From VAXT01 sp963850415 (GTDB lineage: Bacteria; Actinomycetota; Thermoleophilia; Gaiellales; Gaiellaceae), in assembly GCA_963850415.1 (NCBI GenBank), contig CAWKLE010000004.1, positions 62,001-126,000 of the forward strand: 64,000 nt of DNA. Reading direction: 5' to 3'. Positions 1 through 8,165 of this stretch are shown piece by piece. A program made the translations under genes and the position numbers. The notes below the pieces were generated by a model. The model was not told where the DNA came from. It worked only from the letters and a program-made list of their open reading frames with translations, and did not search any database. Each line of letters starts with the position of its first letter. Within the stretch, counting starts at the first letter, position 1.

Positions 1-245
1 TCGGCGATCGCAGGCAGTGCTTCGGCTCCGTCGACGAGGATCTCGATCGCGTTGCCCGCACGTGGAGGCGGCGCACACTCGGCCCAGCCGTCACCTTCCG
101 GGTTCAGGGCGCCCTCCCAGCCGAGGGCGCGCAGGCGCCGGGCGTGGTGCGCGGTGATCTGGTTCGAGACGGCCTGGCCGATAACGGCTTCGCCCGCCAC
201 GAGCTGCGGGCCGATGCGCTCCCAGAGGCGCTGGGCGGATCTCAT
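1..245 (-). CDS. Phospholipase D-like protein, N-terminal fragment (runs off left edge)
   Basis: Only about 81 codons lie in the window; the gene starts with ATG at 245 and leaves at base 1. The visible protein begins MRSAQRLWERIGPQL, and its segment AIEILVDGAEALPAIA resembles the stretch that opens the first catalytic domain of cardiolipin synthase/PLD-type phosphatidyltransferases, where a ligand loop follows an (E/R)(V/I)xLLVDGxEA strand. The HKD motifs would lie beyond the edge, so the call rests on the N-terminus alone. It starts 4 bp after the stop of the upstream DUF1206 gene, consistent with one transcript and a membrane-lipid role. Confidence 0.5.
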   Translation of the reverse strand, partial: MRSAQRLWERIGPQLVAGEAVIGQAVSNQITAHHARRLRALGWEGALNPEGDGWAECAPPPRAGNAIEILVDGAEALPAIA

Positions 246-249
246 GAGG

Positions 250-1053
250 CTAGATCTTCCGGTAGCGAACGTCAGCGAACGAGTACAGCGCGAATGCGAT
301 CAAGCCCGCCGCGACGACACCGAGCAGCGCGTAGCCATACGGCTGGTGCGCCAGCTTCGCCAGCGCGCCGTCCAGGCTGACCGCCTTGCGCGGCTGATAG
401 TCGATCGCGGCCTTGAGCAGGAAGAGGCCGACCAGCCCGAACACGACCATCCGGGCACAATGACCAATGATCGCGAGCCACTTGTACACCCGTTTGGTCG
501 TCGGGCCCATCTCGCCGGTCTTCGCGTCCTCGAGGAAGTCCTTCGTCAGCCCGCGATAGCCCTGGTAGAGCGCGGTACCGATCAGAACCGCCCCGGCGAC
601 GCCGACGATCCAGGTACCGCCCGGCCAGCTGAGCACACCCCCGGTCGCCTTGGTCGTACGCGCCGAGCTGCTCCCGGCGGAACCGAGCAAGATCTCGATC
701 GACAGCACGCAGAGGAACGCGTATGCGATCCCGCTGCCGAGTGCTCCGACCCGGTCGAACCCACTGTCCGACTTTTCAGGCCCGTGGCCCAGGAAGACGT
801 GCATGAAGCGCCACAGGGCGTAGCCGGCAAAGCCGATCGCGACAGCTATGAGTAGGAACCTGCCGAACGGCTGGTGCGCGATCGTCTTCAGCGCTCCGCT
901 CTGGTCGGTGGTCTTCCCGCCGGCGCCGAGCGCGAGCTTGACGGCCAGGACCCCGATGATCCCGTAGATGAGCCCCCTGGCGGCGAACCCGGCGCGAGCG
1001 AGCACCTCGAAGGCAGTTGACTGCCCGACGGTCTTCTCCCACCGACTTGGCAT
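250..1053 (-). CDS. DUF1206 multi-pass membrane protein
   Basis: 267 residues with three internal repeats of about 80 residues, each opening with a motif like ARAGFAARGLIYGIIG or HCARMVVFGLVGLF. Each repeat holds two hydrophobic segments, giving about six membrane spans. This triple-repeat layout is that of DUF1206 proteins, common in actinobacteria and of unknown function. The start is ATG at 1053; no better internal start is seen. It is the first gene of a minus-strand pair with the PLD-like gene. Transport or envelope maintenance is plausible from context but not shown. Confidence 0.85.
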   Translation of the reverse strand: MPSRWEKTVGQSTAFEVLARAGFAARGLIYGIIGVLAVKLALGAGGKTTDQSGALKTIAHQPFGRFLLIAVAIGFAGYALWRFMHVFLGHGPEKSDSGFDRVGALGSGIAYAFLCVLSIEILLGSAGSSSARTTKATGGVLSWPGGTWIVGVAGAVLIGTALYQGYRGLTKDFLEDAKTGEMGPTTKRVYKWLAIIGHCARMVVFGLVGLFLLKAAIDYQPRKAVSLDGALAKLAHQPYGYALLGVVAAGLIAFALYSFADVRYRKI

Positions 1054-1109
1054 GCCGGACAGGGGCTGCTGAGTCCGTTCGGTCCTGGATGGTCATAGTG
1101 ATGGGCCTT

Positions 1110-1988
1110 TCATGAGGTTGGAGGAGCGCAGAGCGTGACGGCCGCGGGCTCGACCTTGACCTTGAACGACTTCACCTTCGTCCGATCGCCGCCGTCGAGC
1201 TCGTAGCGGACCTTTCGATCGAGCTTCACTTTCACCGTGCGGGCCTTTGCCGCTTGTACGAACGGCGACGCCTCGGCGTCCGCGATGACGGTGCGTGCGA
1301 CCGTCCGCATCCAGTCGGTGTACCCCTCGGCGGTGACGACGCCGACCTCGAGCAAGCCGTCGTCGGGCCGTGAGTCCTCGAAGACTTCGACGTGGCCGAT
1401 CAGCTCACCGACGTTTCCGATCAGAACCGACGTCGCATCGCCGCGGAACCAGCCGACACCGTCCACCTCGATCTCGGCACCGAACGACTTCGAACGTGCG
1501 GCCTTCAGCCCCGTCCACACGTAGGCAGCGCGGCCAAGGCGATCCTTGAGACCGCCGTCGGCGTTGCGGATCATCGTCGCGTCCATGCCGCTTCCGGCCA
1601 TGACCGCGAAGCGCTCGCCGTTGAAGCGGCCAACGTCGAGGCGGCGGCGCTCTCCGTCAAGTCCGATCTGGATGGCCTGCTCGATGTCGACAGGCACGCC
1701 GAGGTTCGTGGCCAGCAGATTCGACGTTCCGGCGGGAACGATGGCGAGGGCGATGTCGGAGCCGGCGGCGACGTCGATGCAGCGCTGGAGCATGCCGTCG
1801 CCTCCCCAGACGAAGACGAGCTCGGTCTTCGCCTCGAGCAGGCGGCGCATCGCCTTGGGCGCCTTGCGGCTCTTCGGCACCTCGTGCCACAACGGATCGG
1901 CGACTCCGGCCCGCTCGAGAGCCCGGCGCAGCTCCAGCAGCCCGCCACCCAGCGACTTCCCCTCATGCGCGATGACGCCGACCTTCAC
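1110..1988 (-). CDS. Diacylglycerol/lipid kinase (DAGK catalytic domain family)
   Basis: 292 residues. The N-terminus VKVGVIAHEGKSLGGG is followed by the glycine-rich nucleotide loop VWGGDGMLQR (GGDG motif), then IVPAGTSNLLATNLGVP, matching the PAGTxN(D/L)xA signature of the DAGK/YegS/BmrU family. The second domain ends in YELDGG, as in this fold. It would phosphorylate a lipid such as diacylglycerol at the inner membrane face. The GTG start at 1988 is chosen because it overlaps the upstream PAP2 stop as GTGA. Pairing with a PAP2 phosphatase suggests interconversion of diacylglycerol/undecaprenol and their phosphates. Confidence 0.88.
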   Translation of the reverse strand: MKVGVIAHEGKSLGGGLLELRRALERAGVADPLWHEVPKSRKAPKAMRRLLEAKTELVFVWGGDGMLQRCIDVAAGSDIALAIVPAGTSNLLATNLGVPVDIEQAIQIGLDGERRRLDVGRFNGERFAVMAGSGMDATMIRNADGGLKDRLGRAAYVWTGLKAARSKSFGAEIEVDGVGWFRGDATSVLIGNVGELIGHVEVFEDSRPDDGLLEVGVVTAEGYTDWMRTVARTVIADAEASPFVQAAKARTVKVKLDRKVRYELDGGDRTKVKSFKVKVEPAAVTLCAPPTS

Positions 1989-2782
1989 GGACGATCCCCG
2001 GCCAAACCGGTGGCGGCTGCGCCCGATGCGCGGCACGCAAGCACGAGGACGAACAGGCTTGCGACCCCGATCACGACTCCCCCGGCAACGTCGAGCGGGT
2101 GATGCATCCCGCGATACATGCGTGACAGTCCCTCGAACGCGGGGATGAGCACGGCGACGCTCCACACGGCGACGCGAAAAATGCGGTTCTTGATCATCGA
2201 GGTCAGCAGGAGCGCCAGCCCGCAGTAGACGGCGATCGAGGCCGCCGTATGCCCGGATGGGTAGCTCGCGTTCACGGGCAAGTTCTCAAGGCGATGGACC
2301 TGGGGCCGGTGGCGGTGGATGACGAGCGTGGTGATCCGGTACGAAGCCGACTCGACAGCCAGGACGAAGACGACGAAAGCAGCCATGCGCCAGTGACGCA
2401 TGACGGCGAAGGCCAGCGCAGTCGCTCCGATGACGATCGGGAGGACGACTCCTCCCGAGCCCATCGATCCGACCAGCGAGAGATCCGTCCGGAACGGAGT
2501 TCGGTGGGCCGCGAGCCAGCCGACGAAGTGCTCGTCGTCGGCTGCTACGCCGTGCACGTGCAGCAGCACCCGCGTGACGAGAAAGCCGAGGGCGGTCGAC
2601 ACGGCGGCGATGAGCGCGAGCCCTGTGAGCATCACGCCCAGGAAGACGAGCACCGGATGGTCAGCCCCGACCCGGACGGCGACTCGTTCGACTGGGCCGC
2701 CCCGTGGCTGTAGGACCGGCGCCGCCCAACCCTCTTCGGAGCGGGCGAAGGCTCCTCGAGCCTGGGTGAGCGTCGTCTCCAT
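1985..2782 (-). CDS. PAP2-family membrane phosphatase
   Basis: About 265 residues with five or six membrane segments. All three phosphatase motifs are visible: IHRHRP, then YPSGHTAA, then SRMYRGMHHPLD with catalytic His and Asp. Likely substrates are phosphatidate or undecaprenyl pyrophosphate on the outer membrane face. ATG at 2782 (METTLTQ) is preferred; an in-frame GTG at 2821 would add 13 residues reaching almost into the divergent gene's start region. The last codons overlap the lipid kinase start (GTGA), so the two are translationally coupled. The divergent neighbour is a second PAP2 protein. Confidence 0.88.
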   Translation of the reverse strand: METTLTQARGAFARSEEGWAAPVLQPRGGPVERVAVRVGADHPVLVFLGVMLTGLALIAAVSTALGFLVTRVLLHVHGVAADDEHFVGWLAAHRTPFRTDLSLVGSMGSGGVVLPIVIGATALAFAVMRHWRMAAFVVFVLAVESASYRITTLVIHRHRPQVHRLENLPVNASYPSGHTAASIAVYCGLALLLTSMIKNRIFRVAVWSVAVLIPAFEGLSRMYRGMHHPLDVAGGVVIGVASLFVLVLACRASGAAATGLAGDRP

Positions 2783-2831
2783 TCGACCTGGTTTCCCATT
2801 TAGTCCCCGGGGTAATCCCACCCATCACGAC

Positions 2832-3782
2832 ATGCCGCTTCTCCTCCTCGTCCTCGTCGCCGTCAGCGCCGGTCTCGGATCCGGCCTTGCCGCCTGGCGA
2901 TACCCTCGGCTGTCGGCGGGATCGTCAGCTCCCGCGTTCACAGCGGCCCGCAAGGTAGGCGAGTCCGCAGCCGCGCACTCGCGGTTTCGGAGCACGCTCG
3001 TACACAGGCTCGACGCGAGCGCCGCCACGGGACTCGCGTTGACGCTGGCGCTGCTCCTGACGATCGTGGGCGGCCTCGGGCTCGGCGCGCTTGCCTACCT
3101 CGAGCGGACGAACGGCCACCTGAACCGCGCCGACCGTAGCGTCGCCGCATGGGGGAACGCTCATGCAACGGCCTTCTCGACGCACGGGCTCGATGCCGTC
3201 ACGCAGCTGGGCGCGATCACCGGGGCGGTGCTCGTCCTCGCCGTCGTGCTCGCAGTCGCCGAGACGATTCGGACCCGGAGCGCATGGATCGTCCCGTTCC
3301 TGCTCGTGCTGCTCGGAGGAGAGGAGATCCTCACGAATGGAGTCAAGACGCTTGCGGACAGGGCCCGACCTACCTTCAACCCGGCGGCCGCCGGGCTCGG
3401 TCCCTCGTTTCCGAGCGGCCACTCGGCAACAGCAGCGGCGTTTTATGCGGGCGCTGCGCTCCTGCTCAGCCGCCGGCGGGGACACGTCGCCCGGACCGTG
3501 TTCACGGGCATCGCAGTCGGTGTCGCAGTCGCCGTCGCGTCGAGCCGGGTGCTGCTCGACGTCCACTGGCTCTCCGACGTGATCGCCGGCCTCCTCCTCG
3601 GGTGGAGCTGGTTCGCTGTCTGCGGAATCGCGTTCGGTGGCCGTCTCCTGCAGTTCGGCGCGCCGGCCGAGCTGGCCGCGGCGGTCGCGCAAGACGACAC
3701 ATCGAGCGTGCGGGTCGCACACGCGGCTCAACGATCAGCGTCGGGAGTACGCAACGGCGCCAAGGGGCAAAGGGTCGCGTAG
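2832..3782 (+). CDS. PAP2-family membrane phosphatase (divergent copy)
   Basis: 316 residues with an N-terminal hydrophobic segment (MPLLLLVLVAVSAGLG) and several more spans. The phosphatase motifs KTLADRARP, SFPSGHSATAA and SRVLLDVHWLSD are intact. The start is ATG at 2832, 49 bp from the start of the opposite PAP2 gene, so both promoters must lie in that short gap. It differs clearly in sequence from its neighbour, so this is not a recent duplication. The C-terminal 60 residues after the last span are polar and probably cytoplasmic. It is convergent with the PAS-LuxR gene, 20 bp away. Confidence 0.88.
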   Translation: MPLLLLVLVAVSAGLGSGLAAWRYPRLSAGSSAPAFTAARKVGESAAAHSRFRSTLVHRLDASAATGLALTLALLLTIVGGLGLGALAYLERTNGHLNRADRSVAAWGNAHATAFSTHGLDAVTQLGAITGAVLVLAVVLAVAETIRTRSAWIVPFLLVLLGGEEILTNGVKTLADRARPTFNPAAAGLGPSFPSGHSATAAAFYAGAALLLSRRRGHVARTVFTGIAVGVAVAVASSRVLLDVHWLSDVIAGLLLGWSWFAVCGIAFGGRLLQFGAPAELAAAVAQDDTSSVRVAHAAQRSASGVRNGAKGQRVA

Positions 3783-3802
3783 ACCGGCGCCGGCGCTTTG
3801 GG

Positions 3803-4363
3803 TCAGTGCGCCCTGTTCGCGATGGCCACTGCTTCCAGCCGCGAGTGGGCGCCGGTGGCGCGCAGCACGTACCGGATGTGGTTGCGCACCGTCTCCTTGC
3901 TCAGGTGCAGCTCCTGGGCGATCTGCGCTGTCGATCGGCCGCGTTCGAGAAGCTCGAGCACCTCGGCCTGACGCGGCGTGAGGTTCAGGTCGGGGTGTGC
4001 ATGCGGCTCTTCGACGAGATCGGAGACCTGCCCGAACACGCCGACCACGTGCTCGCCACGGAACACGGGCACCGAGCTCACCTCGACAGCCAGTCGAGCG
4101 CCGTCCGTGTCGACGATCGCGACACCGGCGTCCGTGACCCGCTCGGCGCCGACCACCTTTCGAGCGAACAGCTCGCGCGCGCGGCGCGTGTCCTCAGGCG
4201 CGACGACGGTCGTGAACTGACGACCGCGCACGTCCCCGACGATCTTCTCCGCGGCCGGGTTCAGCCAGCGGACGACGCCGCTCGTGTCGATCACGTAACT
4301 CGGCACGTTGACGCGCTCGAGCGTCTGCTCGAGACCCATCTCCTGGAGCGCGGAGACCGGCAC
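3803..4363 (-). CDS. PAS domain-LuxR (GerE) DNA-binding regulator
   Basis: 186 residues. Residues ~12-110 form a PAS fold (VPSYVIDTSGVVRWLNPAAEKIVG). Residues ~125-185 carry a LuxR-type helix-turn-helix: LTPRQAEVLELLERGRS and HLSKETVRNHIRYVLRATGAHS. It probably senses a small ligand or redox cue and binds DNA. GTG at 4363 is 1 bp after the stop of the upstream cyclase fusion gene, so the two are co-transcribed and possibly coupled; ATG at 4339 is an alternative start. Placement suggests it reports on the same stimulus as the fusion protein, which is inference. Confidence 0.88.
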   Translation of the reverse strand: MPVSALQEMGLEQTLERVNVPSYVIDTSGVVRWLNPAAEKIVGDVRGRQFTTVVAPEDTRRARELFARKVVGAERVTDAGVAIVDTDGARLAVEVSSVPVFRGEHVVGVFGQVSDLVEEPHAHPDLNLTPRQAEVLELLERGRSTAQIAQELHLSKETVRNHIRYVLRATGAHSRLEAVAIANRAH

Positions 4364-4364
4364 G

Positions 4365-7300
4365 CTAGGGGCGGATGCAGAGCGCGGCGAGGTCCATGGC
4401 GCTGTACGCCGGCTGGAACACCTGGCAGCCGATGCGGGCCGAGAAGAAGTCGTGGTTCCTCGAGTTGGAGTAGGGAATCAACGGAGCCGCGTAGCGGGCG
4501 AGGTCGGCGTCGAGCTTCGCGTAGGCCAGATACCGAGCCGGCCCCGAAAGGCGTGCCGCGGTGTCGAGCCTGCGCGTATACCCGGGTACGTCGGACGTTC
4601 CCACGATGCCCGTTTGCAGCAGGTTGTTGACGAACTGAGCCGGATCCGGGTAATCGGCAAGCCAGCCGAACCAGCCCAGGTCCCAGGGCTCGCCTTTCGT
4701 GTGAAGCCGCTGGAACACCTCGCCGAAGGGATACGTCTTGACCTGAACGTCGATTCCGATTCTCGCCAGGTTGCCCTTGACGATCTGTGCCATCTGGTCG
4801 CAGGGCGCGCCAGAGCACGCATAGAGCACGGCCGTGCGATGCGTCGCGCCGGCCAGTCTCTTTGCCCGTTTCAGGGAAGGCGTGAACGGATAGACCCGGA
4901 CGTCGTTGAAGCCGGGCATCCCGGGCGGCAGGTACTGGTCGGTGGGTCGGTCCGGATACAGGCTGACAGGCGTGCCGAGTCTGGCCAGCGCACGTCTGTC
5001 GATCGCGTAGTTGACGGCCTTCCGGAGACGGGCGTCTTTGAAGAGCGGACGGTCGGGGTTCAAGGCGAGGTACGTGATACCCAGCGTTTGATTCGCGAAG
5101 AACTGCCGCCGCCCCGCTTTAGCAGCGGGGCTCCCTGGGCCAAAACGGGCCTCGATGCGGGAGCTGAGCTCTGGAGCGACGCCATCCATTGCGTAATCGG
5201 CCTGACCAGCTTCGACCCTCCGGGTCACCGCGGCCTTCGGGATCCCGACCCCGAGCTCGATCCGCTCGAACCGATGCGGGCGGCCTCCGTGGTAGTTCGG
5301 GTTGCGCCTGAGCTCGAGTCCTTGCCCCGGCGTGTAGGAGGCGAGGTAGTACGGCCCCGCCGAGGGCAAAGCTCGGACACCCTTGGGATCCACAGGCGTC
5401 CCGACGGGCACGGCGCAGAAGAACGGCAACGCGACGAGCGACGTGAAGTCCGGCGTGGGACGGTCGAGCCGGAACGTCAGCCGGTCCCCGTTGGCGACGA
5501 TCCCGGAGATGTGTTGCGCCTTTCCACTCGTGTAGGCCTGTGCTCCGACGACCGTCGCGAGGTAGCCGTCGGCGGCGGCCGCGCTCTTCATCCTCGGGTT
5601 GAGGGTGCGCTCGATCGCGTACTTGAACGTTTCGGCGGTCACCGGCTCGTTCGACGGCGGCGAAAAGCGAAGACCCTTGCGGATCGTGAATGTGTACGTC
5701 CGCTCGTCTGCAGAGCGCTTCGGCAACGACTCTGCTACCTCAGGCTCGAGGTGCGCACCCGGCGTCCCGGGCCGGTCGGGGTAGTTCAGAAGCTTGGCGC
5801 ACGTTGCGTATTCGATCTGCCACGAGAGCGGCGAGTAGGCGAGGGCCGGGTCCACGAAATCGACGTCATCCTGCGCCAGAACACGGAGTGTTCCCCCTGA
5901 AGACGGTGTCTGGGACCTGTGTAGAACAGGCGGAACCGTCACCCATACGCGTCCGTTTGCATAGGTGAGCGCCTGTGGGCTGCCACCGACCTGAATCGTC
6001 GCGGTGACCTCCTCCTTGTCTGGATCGATCCGGGAAACCGTGCCGTCTCGCGCGTTCGCCACCCAGACAGAGCCGCCGCCGAACGCCAGGCCGCTCGGTC
6101 CTTGACCGACGTGAATCGTCGTCGTCGCAGCCCGGATGCTGGGATCGATCCGCACGACTGCGTCGTCGAGCGAATCCGCAACCCACACGGCACCGGCCCC
6201 GAGGGTTATTGCGCTCGGACCATTACCGACCCCAACGGGCGTGAGCAGGCCGGTCGGGTCGATTCGCGTCACGGTGGTCGCGTAGCTGTCGGCGACCCAG
6301 ATCGCGTCAGAACCGACGGCGATCGCACCCGGGCTGGTGTTCGGATCGACGCGTTGGACGACCCTCGCACTCTCGGGATTCATCCGGGAGAGAACGCCGG
6401 ACGACGGCGCAATCCAGACGGCGCTCCCGTTCGTCCCGACGAACCCCGGCCCACCCGGCTCGATGTTGCCGAGGCGTCTGGTCCCCGTCACGGTGTTGAA
6501 CTCGGGGTCGATGCGGCGGACCGTGACCGATGGGCTGCCTGCGTTCGCGCCGACCACCCAGACGGCGTCCGACGTCGTCGCAAGCCCGGTCGGAGGATCC
6601 TGCACCGCCACCCGCGTCACGGTCCGCGTGTTCGGATCGATTCGCGCCACCGTCTGGTCGTCGAGGTTCGCGACCCACAACGAGCCCGACCCGTAGGCGA
6701 TCGAGGCCGGCCGCGAACCGACGTTCGGCACCTCGTCTACCACAGAGTTGCTGTGGGGGTCGATGATCGCGACCGCGTTGCCGTCCACGCGGACGCTTCC
6801 GCCACCGCTTCCCTGACCGAACGCGAAGACCGGTATCGCGACGGCCGCAGCGAGCACGCCGATCAGGGCCGCGCCGGCGTACATCCGGCGACGTTTGCGA
6901 CGGAGCTCGACGTCGAGCGTTTTGAGCTGCGCGAACTCGCTCTGCAGTCCCTCGACGATGAGCTGGTAGAGGTGCTGCGGCTGGTCGATGTCCTTCAGCC
7001 GGCGCTGGCCGAGGTCCCGGATCGTCACCCCGGCGGGGAGGTCTTCCTCCGCAAGCTCCTTCGTCGTCGAGGACAGCAGCACCTGGCCCCCGTGGCCGGC
7101 GGCACCGATGCGGGCCGCGCGATGGACGCCGATGCCGACGTACCGGTCGTCGCCGACCTTCGGCTCGCCCGTGTGCAGGCCCATCCGCACCTTGACCTCG
7201 ACTCCTCCGCCCCACTCGTGCGCGGCCAGCTCTCGCTGAGCGTCGGCCGCTGCGGCCACGGCGTCTCCAGCCGTCTGGAACGCGGCGAAGAACGAATCAC

Positions 7301-7472
7301 CCTGCGTGTCGACGACCCGACCCTCGTGGGCGGCGATTGCAGCGCGCAGGAGACGCTCGTGGTCGGCGAGCACCTCGTCGTAGCGGTCGTGGCCGAGCTG
7401 CTTGAGCAGCGCCGTCGACCCCTCGATGTCCGTGAAGAGAAAGGTGACTGTGCCTGCCGGCAGGTCCTGCAT
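4365..7472 (-). CDS. Adenylate/guanylate cyclase - TM - beta-propeller - peptide-binding (SBP_bac_5) fusion
   Basis: 1035 residues in one frame. Residues ~5-170 are a class III cyclase domain: FLFTDIEGST and DTQGDSFFAAF carry the metal Asp pair, and VHRAARI carries the transition-state Arg, with His where many cyclases have Asn. One membrane span lies near 200-220 (AALIGVLAAAVAIPVFAFG). Residues ~225-510 are a propeller built of repeats such as SLWVANLDDQTVARIDP and AVWVADSLDDAVVRIDP. Residues ~520-1035 are a family 5 solute-binding protein (GGTLRVLAQDDVDFVDPA; NYAIDRRAL; WFGWLADYPDP). Outside ligand binding could thus control an inside cyclase. ATG at 7472 is preferred over TTG at 7481 because GGAGGAG lies about 12 nt upstream of it. 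Confidence 0.9.
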   Translation of the reverse strand: MQDLPAGTVTFLFTDIEGSTALLKQLGHDRYDEVLADHERLLRAAIAAHEGRVVDTQGDSFFAAFQTAGDAVAAAADAQRELAAHEWGGGVEVKVRMGLHTGEPKVGDDRYVGIGVHRAARIGAAGHGGQVLLSSTTKELAEEDLPAGVTIRDLGQRRLKDIDQPQHLYQLIVEGLQSEFAQLKTLDVELRRKRRRMYAGAALIGVLAAAVAIPVFAFGQGSGGGSVRVDGNAVAIIDPHSNSVVDEVPNVGSRPASIAYGSGSLWVANLDDQTVARIDPNTRTVTRVAVQDPPTGLATTSDAVWVVGANAGSPSVTVRRIDPEFNTVTGTRRLGNIEPGGPGFVGTNGSAVWIAPSSGVLSRMNPESARVVQRVDPNTSPGAIAVGSDAIWVADSYATTVTRIDPTGLLTPVGVGNGPSAITLGAGAVWVADSLDDAVVRIDPSIRAATTTIHVGQGPSGLAFGGGSVWVANARDGTVSRIDPDKEEVTATIQVGGSPQALTYANGRVWVTVPPVLHRSQTPSSGGTLRVLAQDDVDFVDPALAYSPLSWQIEYATCAKLLNYPDRPGTPGAHLEPEVAESLPKRSADERTYTFTIRKGLRFSPPSNEPVTAETFKYAIERTLNPRMKSAAAADGYLATVVGAQAYTSGKAQHISGIVANGDRLTFRLDRPTPDFTSLVALPFFCAVPVGTPVDPKGVRALPSAGPYYLASYTPGQGLELRRNPNYHGGRPHRFERIELGVGIPKAAVTRRVEAGQADYAMDGVAPELSSRIEARFGPGSPAAKAGRRQFFANQTLGITYLALNPDRPLFKDARLRKAVNYAIDRRALARLGTPVSLYPDRPTDQYLPPGMPGFNDVRVYPFTPSLKRAKRLAGATHRTAVLYACSGAPCDQMAQIVKGNLARIGIDVQVKTYPFGEVFQRLHTKGEPWDLGWFGWLADYPDPAQFVNNLLQTGIVGTSDVPGYTRRLDTAARLSGPARYLAYAKLDADLARYAAPLIPYSNSRNHDFFSARIGCQVFQPAYSAMDLAALCIRP

Positions 7473-7519
7473 AGCGCTCAATTCTCCTCCATCACCTCAC
7501 GCGGACAAAGCGCTCCGGA

Positions 7520-7563
7520 ACGGTCGTAAGCGGGCCAACCCTGGAAAGCCCGCTTACGACCGT
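7520..7563 (-). terminator. Strong hairpin between two minus-strand genes
   Basis: Perfect 16-bp arms at 7520-7535 and 7548-7563 enclose a 12-nt loop. It lies just after the stop of the secreted-protein gene (7574) and before the cyclase fusion. No clear U-run follows on either strand, so it could be a factor-assisted terminator, an mRNA stabiliser or an operator. The position favours transcription termination of the secreted-protein gene. Confidence 0.6.
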
Positions 7564-7573
7564 GACTCGCGGC

Positions 7574-8062
7574 TCATGTAGCGGCGAGCCGACCTCTGCG
7601 GTTTTGTCGTCCTGCGTAGAAGACGACTCCGAACAGGAGCACCAGGCCGAGCGCTCCGAGGGCCGCTCCGATTGCGGCGACGCCCCAGTTGATGCCCGGC
7701 GAGTCGGTGGATGGGAGTTGCGTCGACGCGAGCTGCGTCGGCTGCTGGCCGATCTGCACCCTGTGCTTGAGCAGCGCGCTGTGGCGAGCGTCGGTGAGCG
7801 GCACCGAGGAAGCTCCGTCGGTGCGGATGTTCGACGCGAAGGACGAGACCGGGACGTAAGCCGCGTCGGTGCGAACGTTCGAGGACTCGAGAGTGGCGAC
7901 CGCGAGCGGCGCATGGAGATCGTCCGCGTAGAGGCGGGCGCTCCCTCCGCTCTCGTTCATGGCGTTCATCGTCATCGCCGATGCGCTCGGCACGGCGACG
8001 GCCGCGACGGCGAGCGCAAGGCCGAGGCGTGCGACGAGTCGGCGGGAACTCTTGACCTTCAT
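7574..8062 (-). CDS. Secreted protein with C-terminal membrane anchor, unknown function
   Basis: 162 residues. A signal peptide (LVARLGLALAVAAVAVPSASA) is followed by a Ser/Thr-rich extracellular region, and a C-terminal span (GVAAIGAALGALGLVLLFGVVFYAG) ends in a basic tail RQNRRGR, the layout of a cell-wall-facing anchored protein. The ATG at 8062 has GGAGG at ideal spacing just upstream, ruling out longer starts. No family recognised. It is divergent from a Crp-type regulator, and the gap carries a CRP-like palindrome, so it may be that regulator's target. Confidence 0.72.
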   Translation of the reverse strand: MKVKSSRRLVARLGLALAVAAVAVPSASAMTMNAMNESGGSARLYADDLHAPLAVATLESSNVRTDAAYVPVSSFASNIRTDGASSVPLTDARHSALLKHRVQIGQQPTQLASTQLPSTDSPGINWGVAAIGAALGALGLVLLFGVVFYAGRQNRRGRLAAT

Positions 8063-8145
8063 GACGCCTCCTTCGGTGTTTTTGATCATGGAGACACCGT
8101 AGGAAGCGCGCCGATCCGTGTCGTTCGCCGCGGCGACACTGGAAG

Positions 8146-8161
8146 TGTCAAACTCGTCACA
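8146..8161. promoter_or_regulatory. CRP-like palindromic operator candidate
   Basis: TGTCA-N6-TCACA differs by one base from the classical TGTGA-N6-TCACA CRP site. It lies 4 bp before the preferred GTG start of the Crp-family gene (8166) and 84 bp from the start of the divergent secreted-protein gene. A second small inverted repeat, GACACT-GGA-AGTGTC, overlaps its left edge (8135-8149). Autoregulation is inferred. Confidence 0.4.
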
Positions 8162-8165
8162 CATC

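Noticed and set aside
1110..2165. A longer lipid-kinase reading starting at 2165
   Set aside because: The extra 59 residues are Arg-rich and overlap the PAP2 gene; GTG 1988 with GTGA overlap fits the family N-terminus.
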